Assembly: GCF_014199415.1 (NCBI RefSeq)
Contig: NZ_JACIJN010000014.1
Location: 1-52,007 of the forward strand
DNA from: Sphingomonas endophytica
GTDB taxonomy: Bacteria > Pseudomonadota > Alphaproteobacteria > Sphingomonadales > Sphingomonadaceae
Reading direction: 5' to 3'
DNA length: 52,007 bases
The translations under genes and the position numbers were made by a program. The notes beneath the pieces were generated by a model, which saw only the letters and a list, made by a program, of their open reading frames with translations, did not search any database and had not been told where the DNA came from. Shown one piece after another: positions 1 to 6,923 of this stretch (within the stretch, counting starts at the first letter, position 1; each line of letters starts with the position of its first letter).

Positions 1-22
1 TACGCCAGCCGCGCAAAGGTGA
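1..22 (+). CDS. 3' end of rep (duplicate of the gene at the right end)
   Basis: These bases repeat the last codons of the Rep_3 initiator gene, ending in TGA at 20-22. It is not a separate gene; it appears because the circle was opened inside the overlap. See the entry at 51056-51934. Confidence 0.85.
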
Positions 23-26
23 GGCG

Positions 27-42
27 CTACCCCAAAACTCAC
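27..42 (-). repeat. Isolated iteron copy downstream of rep
   Basis: Reverse-strand GTGAGTTTTGGGGTAG, an exact 16-base match to copies at 50373-50388 and 50940-50955. It lies just past the rep stop codon and recurs at 51939-51954 in the terminal overlap. An initiator-binding repeat away from the main array could serve in handcuffing or copy control; that role is inference. Confidence 0.7.
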
Positions 43-47
43 TTTTA

Positions 48-101
48 GGCCAAGGCCGTGTCAGTATAGCCGTATACGGCTATACTGACACGGCCTTGGC
101 C
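48..101. repeat. 54-bp perfect palindrome carrying a TATA array
   Basis: Every base pairs from 48/101 in to the centre at 74/75, with no loop. The core has TATA at 65, 73 and 81, spaced exactly 8 bp, inside arms GGCCAAGGCCGTGTCAG. It lies downstream of rep and could act as a bidirectional terminator, and its TATA core matches the putative partition sites near parA. The linear sequence was opened inside it, as expected if the hairpin hampers assembly. Confidence 0.85.
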
Positions 102-506
102 CACTTGGCATCGACACTGCGCTACCGCTCATCCTCCATCTCGTTTTTGAAGGCGTGCGATCTAGGCTCGGCGGCTTTCGTTGCGCGCCTTCCGCACCTC
201 CCACATCCGTTCCGCATCGGCCCAGCGTTCGTAGTGCAGTTGGAAGACGGCAATCAGGTGCTTTCTGACAGGCCGCTACGTGCTAATTCCATGTAGGTGG
301 TAGCTGTGAGCCAACACGCCTCCAGCGCCGTCGCTTGTCCTAATTTCACGTGAGTTTGCCGGTCGAGAGCAAGCCGATCGCCTATCATGTGGCAAGCTCG
401 CCCTCATAAATTATTACGAGTAAATGGATGCCCTATGCCATGGGTGAGCCGTGGTGGTGGCGCTATTTCGTCGCCTGTGATTCCTAGATTGACGGGTAGA
501 GACGAT
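102..506. other. Gene-free stretch between rep and the ParA-like pseudogene
   Basis: About 400 bases in which no convincing coding region is seen on either strand; short open frames here have no recognisable product. Base composition falls from plasmid-typical GC to a more AT-rich character towards the right, leading into the low-GC ParA-like gene. It probably marks the edge of an acquired segment. Confidence 0.5.
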
Positions 507-1565
507 ATGGCAGTTTATGCGGTTTGGAATAACAAGGGCGGTGTTGGAAAAAGCTACCTGACATTCCAGGTCGCGTCTGAATATGCCCGAACGCATCCTA
601 ATCAGCGAGTTCTTGTCCTCGACCTCTGTCCACAGGCTAATTCGTCCAGTATGATTTTGGGCGGGATTGAAGCGGGTGAAGCTGCTATTGAACAGCTTTC
701 GGGGATGACGCCTCCCCGGACGATTGCGGGTTACATCAATGATCGCATTGTCAGTCCGTATGTCGACACGCACAGCGGAGCCAGTTATCTTACGCAAGCT
801 CGGACCATTAATAACGCCGTTCCCGCCAATCTCTACCTTATTTGCGGTGACGAGGAATTGGAAATGCAAGCGTCGTGAATTCAACTTGCTTGTACGGCTG
901 GTCCGCCCAACGCATGGCAGATTGTCCATACTTGGATACGAAACCTCATTGATGACGTTCGGAACTCGTGGAATCAACAAGATATAACGGTTTTTATTGA
1001 CTGTAACCCAAGCTTCACGGTCTATACCGAGTTGGCGATTTCCGCCGCCGATCGGCTAATTATTCCTTTCTCGGCGGATGGCTCTTCAAAGCGAGCGGTT
1101 CGCTCGGTTTTATCGCTTGTATATGGTGTGGTCCGCCGCCCGGGGCAGATCCAATCTCAATACTACCGGAACACGCAACAGTTTCTTATGAGGCTTCCTC
1201 AGATATATAGCTACGTGGGTAACAGGCTCACGCAAATGAATAGCAGTTCGGCCACAGCATTTAGGACGGTCGTTCTTGAGATCTTTGCCGAGGTATTCAG
1301 GGTTTATCAGTCAAACCCTGGATTGTTTGCTATACACCCCGGGGGCAGCCCCGCTCCTATAAATAGGGCTACTTTTCGTGCAATGTTCGAAGAGCAGATC
1401 AATGATGCAAATACCGCATCGGTGGTTTCTGGTGCGAAAGGTATTCCGATTTGTTTCCTAACCTCGGGAACTAAGCAATTTTCAGGACGAACAGTTCAAG
1501 TGAATCAGTCGCAGCTAGATAAACAACAGCCAAACATTCGAGACTTTGTCGCCAGAATTGAATGA
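507..1565 (+). pseudogene. ParA/MinD-family ATPase broken by an in-frame TGA
   Basis: Read through the TGA at 876-878, this is one continuous 352-residue frame. The first part starts MAVYAVWNNK and has a deviant Walker A motif KGGVGKS (residues 10-16) and the LDLCPQAN switch region. The part after the stop continues in the same frame with IDCNPS and the typical segment AADRLIIPF. No indel is needed; one nonsense change explains the break. It is clearly less GC-rich than its neighbours, uses AT-rich codons and runs opposite to the intact parA, so it is likely a separately acquired orphan ParA, not the plasmid's partition ATPase. A 123-residue truncated ATPase might still be made. Confidence 0.8.
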
Positions 1566-1613
1566 TTCCGTTGGGCACCCGTCCTTTCGCGGCCTTCGCA
1601 CTTTCCCTACTAG

Positions 1614-1633
1614 TATAACTGTATACGCCTATA
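1614..1633. promoter_or_regulatory. TATA 8-bp array at the 3' end of the RHH gene
   Basis: TATA at 1614, 1622 and 1630, each 8 bp apart, overlapping the stop codon of the RHH gene. Same spacing as the arrays at 65, 1938, 2567 and 50327. Short tandem sites at fixed 7-8 bp steps are how RHH partition proteins of the omega/ParG type bind DNA; assignment to this RHH protein is inference. Confidence 0.6.
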
Positions 1634-1919
1634 CCCGCCTACTTGCCCGGCTGCGTCCCTTCTTCACAAACAGGTCGTCCAGCGCCTCGCCCAGCAGGCT
1701 CTGCACAGTCGTCCCCTCCTCAGCCGCTAGGATGCGGAGCTGCGTGCTGACCTCCGGCGCGAAATGCCCACCGATCAGCTTGGTCCCTTGTCGTCCCGCC
1801 TGCGCGGGTTTGGCGGGGGTTGGCGTTGCCGCGACGGACGGGGCGGGCGTTGCCGGCGCGTCGCCGCCAGCCTTGGCCCGATCAAGCATCGCCTGAAGTG
1901 TATTGCCCTTCGCCATCAT
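1629..1919 (-). CDS. Ribbon-helix-helix partition protein (ParB/ParG role)
   Basis: 96 residues. A flexible Ala/Pro-rich N-terminal half (about 1-45) is followed by a C-terminal segment with the look of an RHH domain: GGHFAPEVSTQLRILAAEEG (about 50-69), then VQSLLGEALDDLFVKKG. Its ATG overlaps the parA stop by four bases, so the two are translated as a coupled pair. In type Ib partition systems a small RHH protein binds the centromere and represses the par promoter while a short ParA provides the ATPase. The 8-bp TATA arrays upstream of parA, inside the end of parA and at the end of this gene are its probable targets. Confidence 0.8.
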   Translation of the reverse strand: MMAKGNTLQAMLDRAKAGGDAPATPAPSVAATPTPAKPAQAGRQGTKLIGGHFAPEVSTQLRILAAEEGTTVQSLLGEALDDLFVKKGRSRASRRV

Positions 1920-2551
1920 ACCGCCTCCACTTCATCGTATAGGCGTATAGCCGTATACTCGTATAGACGCTTGATTTCCGCTGCGGCGGGGCCGTTAGGC
2001 TCGAACTCCTGCACTGCCTGGCCCGCAGCCTGAGCGCGGAAGAACGCCTTGCGGTTGCCGATCGTCACCGGACAAACCGCCGCGCCCAGCTCCTCTACCG
2101 CCTTCATCGCGTCGCCCGTCTCCTGTCCCTGCGGGGGGACGAATGTCAGCACGACGGCGAAGGCGCGATCGAGCTGCCGCACCACGTCGAGTGTGTGAGT
2201 CATGCTCATGGTGTCGAACACCGCCGTCTTCGTCGGTACGAGGATAAAGTCGGCGTGCCGCGCAGCCTCATAGGCAACATCGCGCGCAACGGCAGCGCCG
2301 TCGATCACCACAAGGTCTGTGCCGGCGTCGGCACACGCCTTGAGCATCGCCGCGAGCCGCACCGGCTGGATCGAAGCGACGGCCGGCGTATCGAGCTGGC
2401 GCACGTCTTTCCAGAACGATGCTGTCGCCTGCGGGTCCAGATCGATGATCGCGGCTTCCTTGCCCGCCTGCTCAGCCGCTACGGCGAGGCACGTCGCCAA
2501 CGTCGTTTTTCCAACGCCGCCTTTCTGGGACAGGATGGCTAGAACCTTCAT
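1916..2551 (-). CDS. parA: Partition ATPase ParA (type Ib, short form)
   Basis: 211 residues, with no N-terminal DNA-binding domain, as in short type Ib ParA proteins. The deviant Walker A KGGVGKT is at residues 10-16, IIDLDPQ gives Walker A', and DLVVIDGAA Walker B. ParA moves plasmid copies apart over the nucleoid with its partner, here the overlapping RHH gene. A four-repeat TATA array (2567-2594) lies just upstream of the start, where an autoregulatory operator would be, and a second array is embedded in the last codons (peptide RLYEYTAIRLYDE). Confidence 0.9.
   Translation of the reverse strand: MKVLAILSQKGGVGKTTLATCLAVAAEQAGKEAAIIDLDPQATASFWKDVRQLDTPAVASIQPVRLAAMLKACADAGTDLVVIDGAAVARDVAYEAARHADFILVPTKTAVFDTMSMTHTLDVVRQLDRAFAVVLTFVPPQGQETGDAMKAVEELGAAVCPVTIGNRKAFFRAQAAGQAVQEFEPNGPAAAEIKRLYEYTAIRLYDEVEAV
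1938..1965. promoter_or_regulatory. TATA 8-bp array inside the 3' end of parA
   Basis: TATA at 1938, 1946, 1954 and 1962, exactly 8 bp apart, within coding sequence and just upstream of the RHH gene start. The repeat forces the encoded peptide to carry repeated Tyr codons. It is probably an RHH-binding site, either centromere or internal operator. Confidence 0.6.
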
Positions 2552-2566
2552 GCTGCACTCCTGCGG

Positions 2567-2594
2567 TATAGAATTATACTTGTATACTTATATA
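2567..2594. promoter_or_regulatory. TATA 8-bp array upstream of parA (operator/centromere)
   Basis: TATA at 2567, 2575, 2583 and 2591, 8 bp apart, starting 16 bases upstream of the parA start codon. This is the position expected for the par operator and promoter. It is the most AT-rich of the five arrays. Confidence 0.65.
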
Positions 2595-2617
2595 CGACGT
2601 GGATGGGAAGGGAAGCG

Positions 2618-2895
2618 TTACGGCTTCGGATCATCGCCGTCAGTGTTGAGCGGATCATGATGCATCGGCCCGTGCCCCCAACCGGGCATAGCGGTGCGCC
2701 GGCCGTCTCGAGCCACTTGCGCGCGGTCCTGACGGTATAGCCACATGTCCCGCACTCGCATTTGAGCAACCGCGTCGCCTGCTTCTTCGGGCGCGTCGTC
2801 TCGCCGCCGGTATCGAGCCGGGCATGGGGAAGGGGGCCTGCAGCCGCGAGGATGGGCGCAACTGCGGAGAGGAAAGCATCGCCCGGCGTCGTGGC
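2618..2895 (-). pseudogene. Remnant of a SprT-like zinc-metalloprotease-family gene
   Basis: One frame gives AVAPILAAAGPLPHARLD, then KKQATRLLKCEC-GTCGYTVRTARKWLE-AGAPLCP, the C-terminal zinc-ribbon signature of plasmid-borne SprT-like proteins. The usual end, HGPMHHDPLNTDGDDPKP, lies in another frame, so there is a frameshift near 2685-2695 (run of G). The N-terminal metalloprotease part with HExxH is absent; the adjoining restriction gene begins where it would be. The likely cause is a recombination breakpoint that brought in the restriction-modification genes. Confidence 0.6.
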
Positions 2896-2897
2896 GG

Positions 2898-3953
2898 TCA
2901 GCCGCCAAGCGAGCGCGGGGCATCGCTGAATATTAGCAGCCGCTCTGGCTCGGCAGCAAACCAAGCGTAGCTGCCCCAAGCGAGGCTATCGACCGTCTTC
3001 TTGAATGGCCCAGCGCTGCGATCGAGAAACGCCGTCACGAATGCAACATGCTCGGCGGGGAAGCCCGTCTCGGCGACCAACGCCTCCAGCGCCTCCTTTC
3101 GACGTTCACTGATCGGGCCATCGGTCGCGACCACCTCTACGAACACCAGCAACGGATGCGTCGGCCCAAGGTCGACGAGGATCGTGTCGGGCAGGTTCCG
3201 GTCGGCTTGAATCGCGAGGCCGATCGACCGCGCCAGCTCGTCGTCGCGCGCGACCACCTTGTTGCCGCTCTCGCTGAGGAACAGGACGGCGGGATCGGTG
3301 AGGAAGGTGGGGGCGAACACCTCGACCACCGCCTTGGTGATCGCCGAACTGGGGCCGGGCTTCATCCGGCGCGTCTCGCCGTTCGGGAAGGTGACCAGTA
3401 CCTGATCGGCGCTGACGCCGGCACCGCGGCGAACGATCGCCAGTCGGGCGAGCGCACCCTTGTTCAATGCCTCGGCCTGCCACGCCGCGATCCGGACCCG
3501 CAGCGCTTCGTCGGCGAGGTCCGGGTCGAACAAAGCGGCGAAGCCCGCCTTCAGCGCATAGCGCGGCTTGCTCGACGTAGTGGCAAGGTCGGTGCGCTCG
3601 GTCACTGCGCCGATCGCCACCAGTCCCTCGCGCAGCGTCTCATCACGGATCGGCTCGCGGGTGTTGTCCTGATACCAGCGTCGGCCCTCGACTTGGCTCC
3701 CGGTGCGCAGAACGCCGGTCGCATAGCTGGCCCGGTCGGCAGCATCAGTACGCGCCGCCCGTTCGTCGGTCATGCGATAGACGTGCTTGGGACCGAGATA
3801 CGTCCCGCTGCCCTCAACCGCGTCGATATAGAGGGCGACGAACACTGTGCTCGCCGCCAGCATCCGGGTCAGATAGGCGCGATTGGGCGCTCCATCGGGG
3901 AAGATCTCCTGCAGCCGGACATGGACCTGTTCACGGGTTAGCAGCGGCGTCAT
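2898..3953 (-). CDS. Type II restriction endonuclease, BsuBI/PstI family
   Basis: 351 residues, resembling the BsuBI/PstI family: an N-terminal helical/winged part (about 1-150) and a C-terminal nuclease part with FPNGETRRMKPGPSS and the acidic segment ILVDLGPTHPLLVFVEVVATDGPI, where the PD-(D/E)xK-type catalytic residues are expected. Known members cut CTGCA^G. The start overlaps the end of the methyltransferase gene by four bases, so modification is translated first and the two are coupled. CTGCAG specificity is inferred from the family; base modification by the partner would protect the plasmid. Confidence 0.85.
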   Translation of the reverse strand: MTPLLTREQVHVRLQEIFPDGAPNRAYLTRMLAASTVFVALYIDAVEGSGTYLGPKHVYRMTDERAARTDAADRASYATGVLRTGSQVEGRRWYQDNTREPIRDETLREGLVAIGAVTERTDLATTSSKPRYALKAGFAALFDPDLADEALRVRIAAWQAEALNKGALARLAIVRRGAGVSADQVLVTFPNGETRRMKPGPSSAITKAVVEVFAPTFLTDPAVLFLSESGNKVVARDDELARSIGLAIQADRNLPDTILVDLGPTHPLLVFVEVVATDGPISERRKEALEALVAETGFPAEHVAFVTAFLDRSAGPFKKTVDSLAWGSYAWFAAEPERLLIFSDAPRSLGG

Positions 3954-5722
3954 GGGACGACCTGCCCATAGAGGCGCGCCAGTTCGTCCTCGATGGCGGC
4001 ACCGCGGCGGACCAGCGCCTCCACCGTTTTCATCGCGGCGGGTGAGGGCAGGGGCAGCGCCTCCATCTCGAACGCCGATACCGCGACGCTACCGTTGATG
4101 CAGCGGAAGAGCTGATCGACGACCGCGCTGTTCAGCACCGCCGCGACCGTCGCCGGCGATACCGCGGGCCGCGCGGAGGGCCTGACCATGTTCAGGTGGT
4201 TCTCGACCACAACGCCGCCATGCTGCACGATGAAGTCCGCCGGCAGCTCGGCCGCGATCAGGCGACGCGCCTGCTCCTTCGCGGTGGTGCGCTGGACGAG
4301 GACGCATGCCTCCTCGACAAGCAGCCAGGCATCGCCCCGCTCGACCTTGAAATAAGGCGCGTGATTGCGCTTCTCGGCCCGGAACGCGAAGCGACCATCC
4401 GCCGACACCGCCTCCGCCCAGATCAGCGGATGTGCGCCGCGTGCGGGGCGGAGCCGCATCTGGTCCTTGTAGCGGTTCCACACCAGCGGTCCCGTCGAGA
4501 CACGGTAACCCCAGTCGGCAAGCCGCGCTGGCATCGTCTCGGCCTTGGCGATCAAAGCGCTGTGCCGTGGCTCGCGCGGTGCGAGCCACGGTTGCGACGC
4601 CGGGGAGGGCAGGCCGATCGTACCGTTGCGGATGACGCGGGCCTCGCGCTCGTTCGCGACCTCGACATAATGGATCTGAGCGCGGCCAGGCTTTGCGCCG
4701 CGCTTGTAAGCCGCCAGCAACGTCTCCTGCAGCACGTCCTCGAACACGCCGCGCCGGGCATGGACGAAATCGATCGCGACGGGCGGCGCCTCCTTGGCGA
4801 TCAGCTCACGCAGCGCGGAATAGTAACTGCCCGACAGGAAACTGGTCGGCGTCAGATAGGCGATGGTCCCGCCCTTCTTCGTCCAGCGCACGGCGATATC
4901 CGTGAACACGCCGTAGAGATTGGCGTGGCCGTAAAGGCTGCGTGCGAACCGCTGGCGCTGTTCGGGCGTGAGAGTGACACGGCCATAAGGCGGATTGCCG
5001 ATCACCAGGTCGAAGCGGGCCACCGGCGCTTCCTCCAGCGTGTCGGCGACGCGCACGACGATCGGGGCTGCACGGCCTGCAGCGGCAGTCACATCCGCCA
5101 GCAGCAGTTCGATCGCATTCTGCCCGAAGCCCGCGGCATAGGGATCCAGCTCCAGCCCGGTCAGGCGGGTGCCGATCTGCCGCAGTACGATCGCCGGCTC
5201 GGCCGCGGGAAGCGCAGCGATCATCCGTTCGGCTGCAGGCAACAGGAACGCGCCTCCGCCGCTCGCCGGATCGAGCACGCGCGCACGGGTCCAGTCGATC
5301 CCCTGTTCCTCGGCCATGTCGAGCAACCGGTTCGCCAGCGCCGGCGGGGTGTAGAACGCCCCCATCGCCCCGCGCTCCCGTGCCGCGAGCAGGGTCGTGT
5401 AGAGGCCGGTCAGGAAATAAACCGCCTCGGCGATCGGCAACGGCGCGGCCTCACGCCCCACCACTGCAGCCAGCTCGGCGACCGCGCGATCGAGCCGGCC
5501 ATAGGGTGCGGCGAATGGTGGACTGAGGATCGCATGGGGTCGGGCCTCGGCGCGATAGGTGTCGATCGCATCGCGAGTGAACAGCGCGGCCATGTCCCGG
5601 CGTCGCGGTTCGGGCAGCGTCTCTGCCCATGCCCGAGCGAGCTGGCGGGCACGGGCCAGCTCGTAGCGTTGCGCATCGAGGTCTGCAGGCAAGTCGCGGA
5701 GCAGGGCAGGGGCAAGGCTCAT
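3950..5722 (-). CDS. N6-adenine DNA methyltransferase of the R-M system
   Basis: 590 residues. Motif X region GAFYTPP (121-127), AdoMet-binding motif I ARVLDPASGGGAF (about 147-159) and catalytic motif IV GNPPYG (242-247) are clear, with a long C-terminal target-recognition part. This is the M.BsuBI/M.PstI-like partner of the downstream endonuclease and should methylate adenine in the same site. Its ATG overlaps the stop of the upstream recombinase by four bases, so one transcript probably carries recombinase, M and R in that order. Confidence 0.9.
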   Translation of the reverse strand: MSLAPALLRDLPADLDAQRYELARARQLARAWAETLPEPRRRDMAALFTRDAIDTYRAEARPHAILSPPFAAPYGRLDRAVAELAAVVGREAAPLPIAEAVYFLTGLYTTLLAARERGAMGAFYTPPALANRLLDMAEEQGIDWTRARVLDPASGGGAFLLPAAERMIAALPAAEPAIVLRQIGTRLTGLELDPYAAGFGQNAIELLLADVTAAAGRAAPIVVRVADTLEEAPVARFDLVIGNPPYGRVTLTPEQRQRFARSLYGHANLYGVFTDIAVRWTKKGGTIAYLTPTSFLSGSYYSALRELIAKEAPPVAIDFVHARRGVFEDVLQETLLAAYKRGAKPGRAQIHYVEVANEREARVIRNGTIGLPSPASQPWLAPREPRHSALIAKAETMPARLADWGYRVSTGPLVWNRYKDQMRLRPARGAHPLIWAEAVSADGRFAFRAEKRNHAPYFKVERGDAWLLVEEACVLVQRTTAKEQARRLIAAELPADFIVQHGGVVVENHLNMVRPSARPAVSPATVAAVLNSAVVDQLFRCINGSVAVSAFEMEALPLPSPAAMKTVEALVRRGAAIEDELARLYGQVVP

Positions 5723-6294
5723 GCCACGGCCGATCGGTTACGATGGTCGCGAAGCACCCGCTGCACGGTGGAGCGAGAGACGCGGAACAGGCTGGCAAGC
5801 TGCGCCGGTGATCCTTGGCCGGATTCCGCTTTGGCGACGATCTCGGCGCGCTGCTGCCGAGTGAGGCTTGGTCGGCGACCCAGCAGACGCCCAGCTTGGC
5901 GCGCGTGCGCGAGCCCACTCATGGTGCGCTCGCGGATCATGGCGCGCTCGAACTCGGCGAAGGCGCCAAGCGTCTGTGTCATCAATCGTCCCGCCGGCGT
6001 CGTCGTATCCACGGCCTCGGTCAGCGAGCGGAATCCGGCACCGGCCGCCGCGACTTCCTCCAGCGTGAACAGAAGGTCACGCAGAGAGCGCGACAAGCAA
6101 TCGAGCTTCCACACCACCAGCACGTCACCCGGCTGCAGGCTCCTGATCGCGCGCGCCAACTCGGGCCGATCGGTCTGTCCGCCTGAGGCTTCCTCGCGAA
6201 GGATCGGATCGCACCCCGCTGCAGCAAGCGCGGCGACTTGGGCATCGAGGTCTTGGTGATCGCCGCGAGACACCCGCGCATAGCCGATTTGCAT
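5719..6294 (-). CDS. Serine recombinase (resolvase/invertase), catalytic Arg replaced by Cys
   Basis: 191 residues. Resolvase catalytic domain starting IGYARVS with the nucleophile Ser at residue 9, the long E helix (FAEFERAMIRERT, about 110-122) and a C-terminal helix-turn-helix (RVSRSTVQRVLRDH). The motif normally read as DRLxR is D65-C66-L-S-R here: the Arg equivalent to R68 of gamma-delta resolvase, needed for catalysis, is Cys, explainable by one CGC to TGC change (codon at 6097-6099). It may therefore bind but not recombine. A res-like array lies just upstream (6302-6385), and the gene is coupled to the methyltransferase. Confidence 0.85.
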   Translation of the reverse strand: MQIGYARVSRGDHQDLDAQVAALAAAGCDPILREEASGGQTDRPELARAIRSLQPGDVLVVWKLDCLSRSLRDLLFTLEEVAAAGAGFRSLTEAVDTTTPAGRLMTQTLGAFAEFERAMIRERTMSGLAHARQAGRLLGRRPSLTRQQRAEIVAKAESGQGSPAQLASLFRVSRSTVQRVLRDHRNRSAVA

Positions 6295-6301
6295 ACCGGC
6301 C

Positions 6302-6385
6302 TTCTGACACGGGATTCTGACACCTGTAAACCCGCGGAAATGCGTGTGTCAGTCGGTGGTGTCAGAACCGGACGGCTCCGACACC
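6302..6385. promoter_or_regulatory. res-like recombination site upstream of the first serine recombinase (type A)
   Basis: Half-sites TTCTGACAC at 6302 and 6315 (13 bp apart) and GTGTCAG at 6346 and 6359 (13 bp apart), ending in a 28-bp near-palindrome 6358-6385 (arms GGTGTCA-G-AACCG and CGGCT-C-CGACACC around a central GA). Accessory half-sites between a palindromic core and the recombinase gene are the layout of Tn3-family res sites. Related 28-bp cores occur alone at 15921 and 26174. The promoter of the recombinase-M-R operon probably lies here, so the recombinase may repress it. Confidence 0.65.
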
Positions 6386-6386
6386 G

Positions 6387-6411
6387 TCCCGATTGGGATG
6401 GTATTTCGGGA
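6387..6411. repeat. Type B recombinase half-site cluster, left copy
   Basis: TCCCGATTGGGA, 8 unmatched bases, then CGGGA; the same pattern with the same spacing is at 15226-15250, upstream of the second recombinase. The end of this copy, TATTTCGGGA, is the reverse of the TCCCGAAAT half-sites at 15309 and 15323. It lies one base from the type A core, at the left edge of the sulfite block. Confidence 0.5.
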
Positions 6412-6428
6412 TTATGGAAGTAGATCGG

Positions 6429-6911
6429 TTAGCCGGTTCCACCTGAGACATCAGGAGCCACTTTGGGGTCTGGGTCCTGCGCCTTGCCGGTCGCGGGTGC
6501 CACCTTCTGGCTCGGCATAGCGGTGAGATAAGCAACGATCGCATCAACGTCCTTCTCGGCCACCGGCGCCTTGTACACCTCACGCATCTTGGTGACGGTC
6601 GCCTTCCACTGGTCCGCCGATAGCGCAGGCTGGGTCAGCGCCATGCTGGCCGAGTGGCACGAGGTGCAGTTGGCGTTGATAACGTCGGCGTGCGGGCCGT
6701 CGGGATAGGTCGCGTCGTCGACCGGCAGGTCAACGCTAGTTGAGGCAAGCGAAAAGCCGCGCGCCGACACGCTGGCGGGCGGCGCCGGCTCGGACGTCTC
6801 GGATATCGGAACGGGCGCCTTGCGGCTGCTCGGCGCGCCGATCGAGACGAGGATGATGCCGGTCAGGCCGATCAGGCCAGCGGCCAGCACGCCGGGGGAG
6901 AGGGTCTTCAT
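6429..6911 (-). CDS. Exported c-type cytochrome, likely electron acceptor of the sulfite dehydrogenase
   Basis: 160 residues. An N-terminal hydrophobic segment (about 8-25) directs export or anchors it. One haem-binding motif CTSCH at residues 82-86, in VINANCTSCHSASM; Met109 or Met132 could be the axial ligand. The gene lies 12 bases downstream of the SorA-like gene on the same strand. In SorAB-type enzymes a small cytochrome c takes electrons from the molybdenum subunit, so a SorB-like role is inferred from position. The Pro-rich tail is not needed for haem binding. Confidence 0.8.
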   Translation of the reverse strand: MKTLSPGVLAAGLIGLTGIILVSIGAPSSRKAPVPISETSEPAPPASVSARGFSLASTSVDLPVDDATYPDGPHADVINANCTSCHSASMALTQPALSADQWKATVTKMREVYKAPVAEKDVDAIVAYLTAMPSQKVAPATGKAQDPDPKVAPDVSGGTG

Positions 6912-6923
6912 GCTACTCGCTCC

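Larger units (their letters stand above)
1..95. repeat. Terminal direct repeat, left copy (circular overlap)
   Basis: Bases 1-95 are identical to 51913-52007. The copy carries the last codons of rep, an inverted 16-bp iteron and most of a 54-bp palindrome. An exact repeat running to both ends of a sequence is what a circular molecule gives when cut with an overlap, so the real length is about 51,912 bp. A true terminal redundancy of a linear element is the less likely alternative, because rep and par genes of a circular plasmid sit on either side. Confidence 0.93.

Noticed and set aside
876..878. TGA in the ParA-like gene as selenocysteine or programmed read-through
   Set aside because: No SECIS-like hairpin or selenium genes are seen, and ParA proteins have no known selenocysteine; a plain nonsense change is simpler.
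4196..6259. A 687-residue open frame on the + strand
   Set aside because: It is antisense to the methyltransferase and recombinase genes, has a composition typical of GC-rich shadow frames and no recognisable motif.
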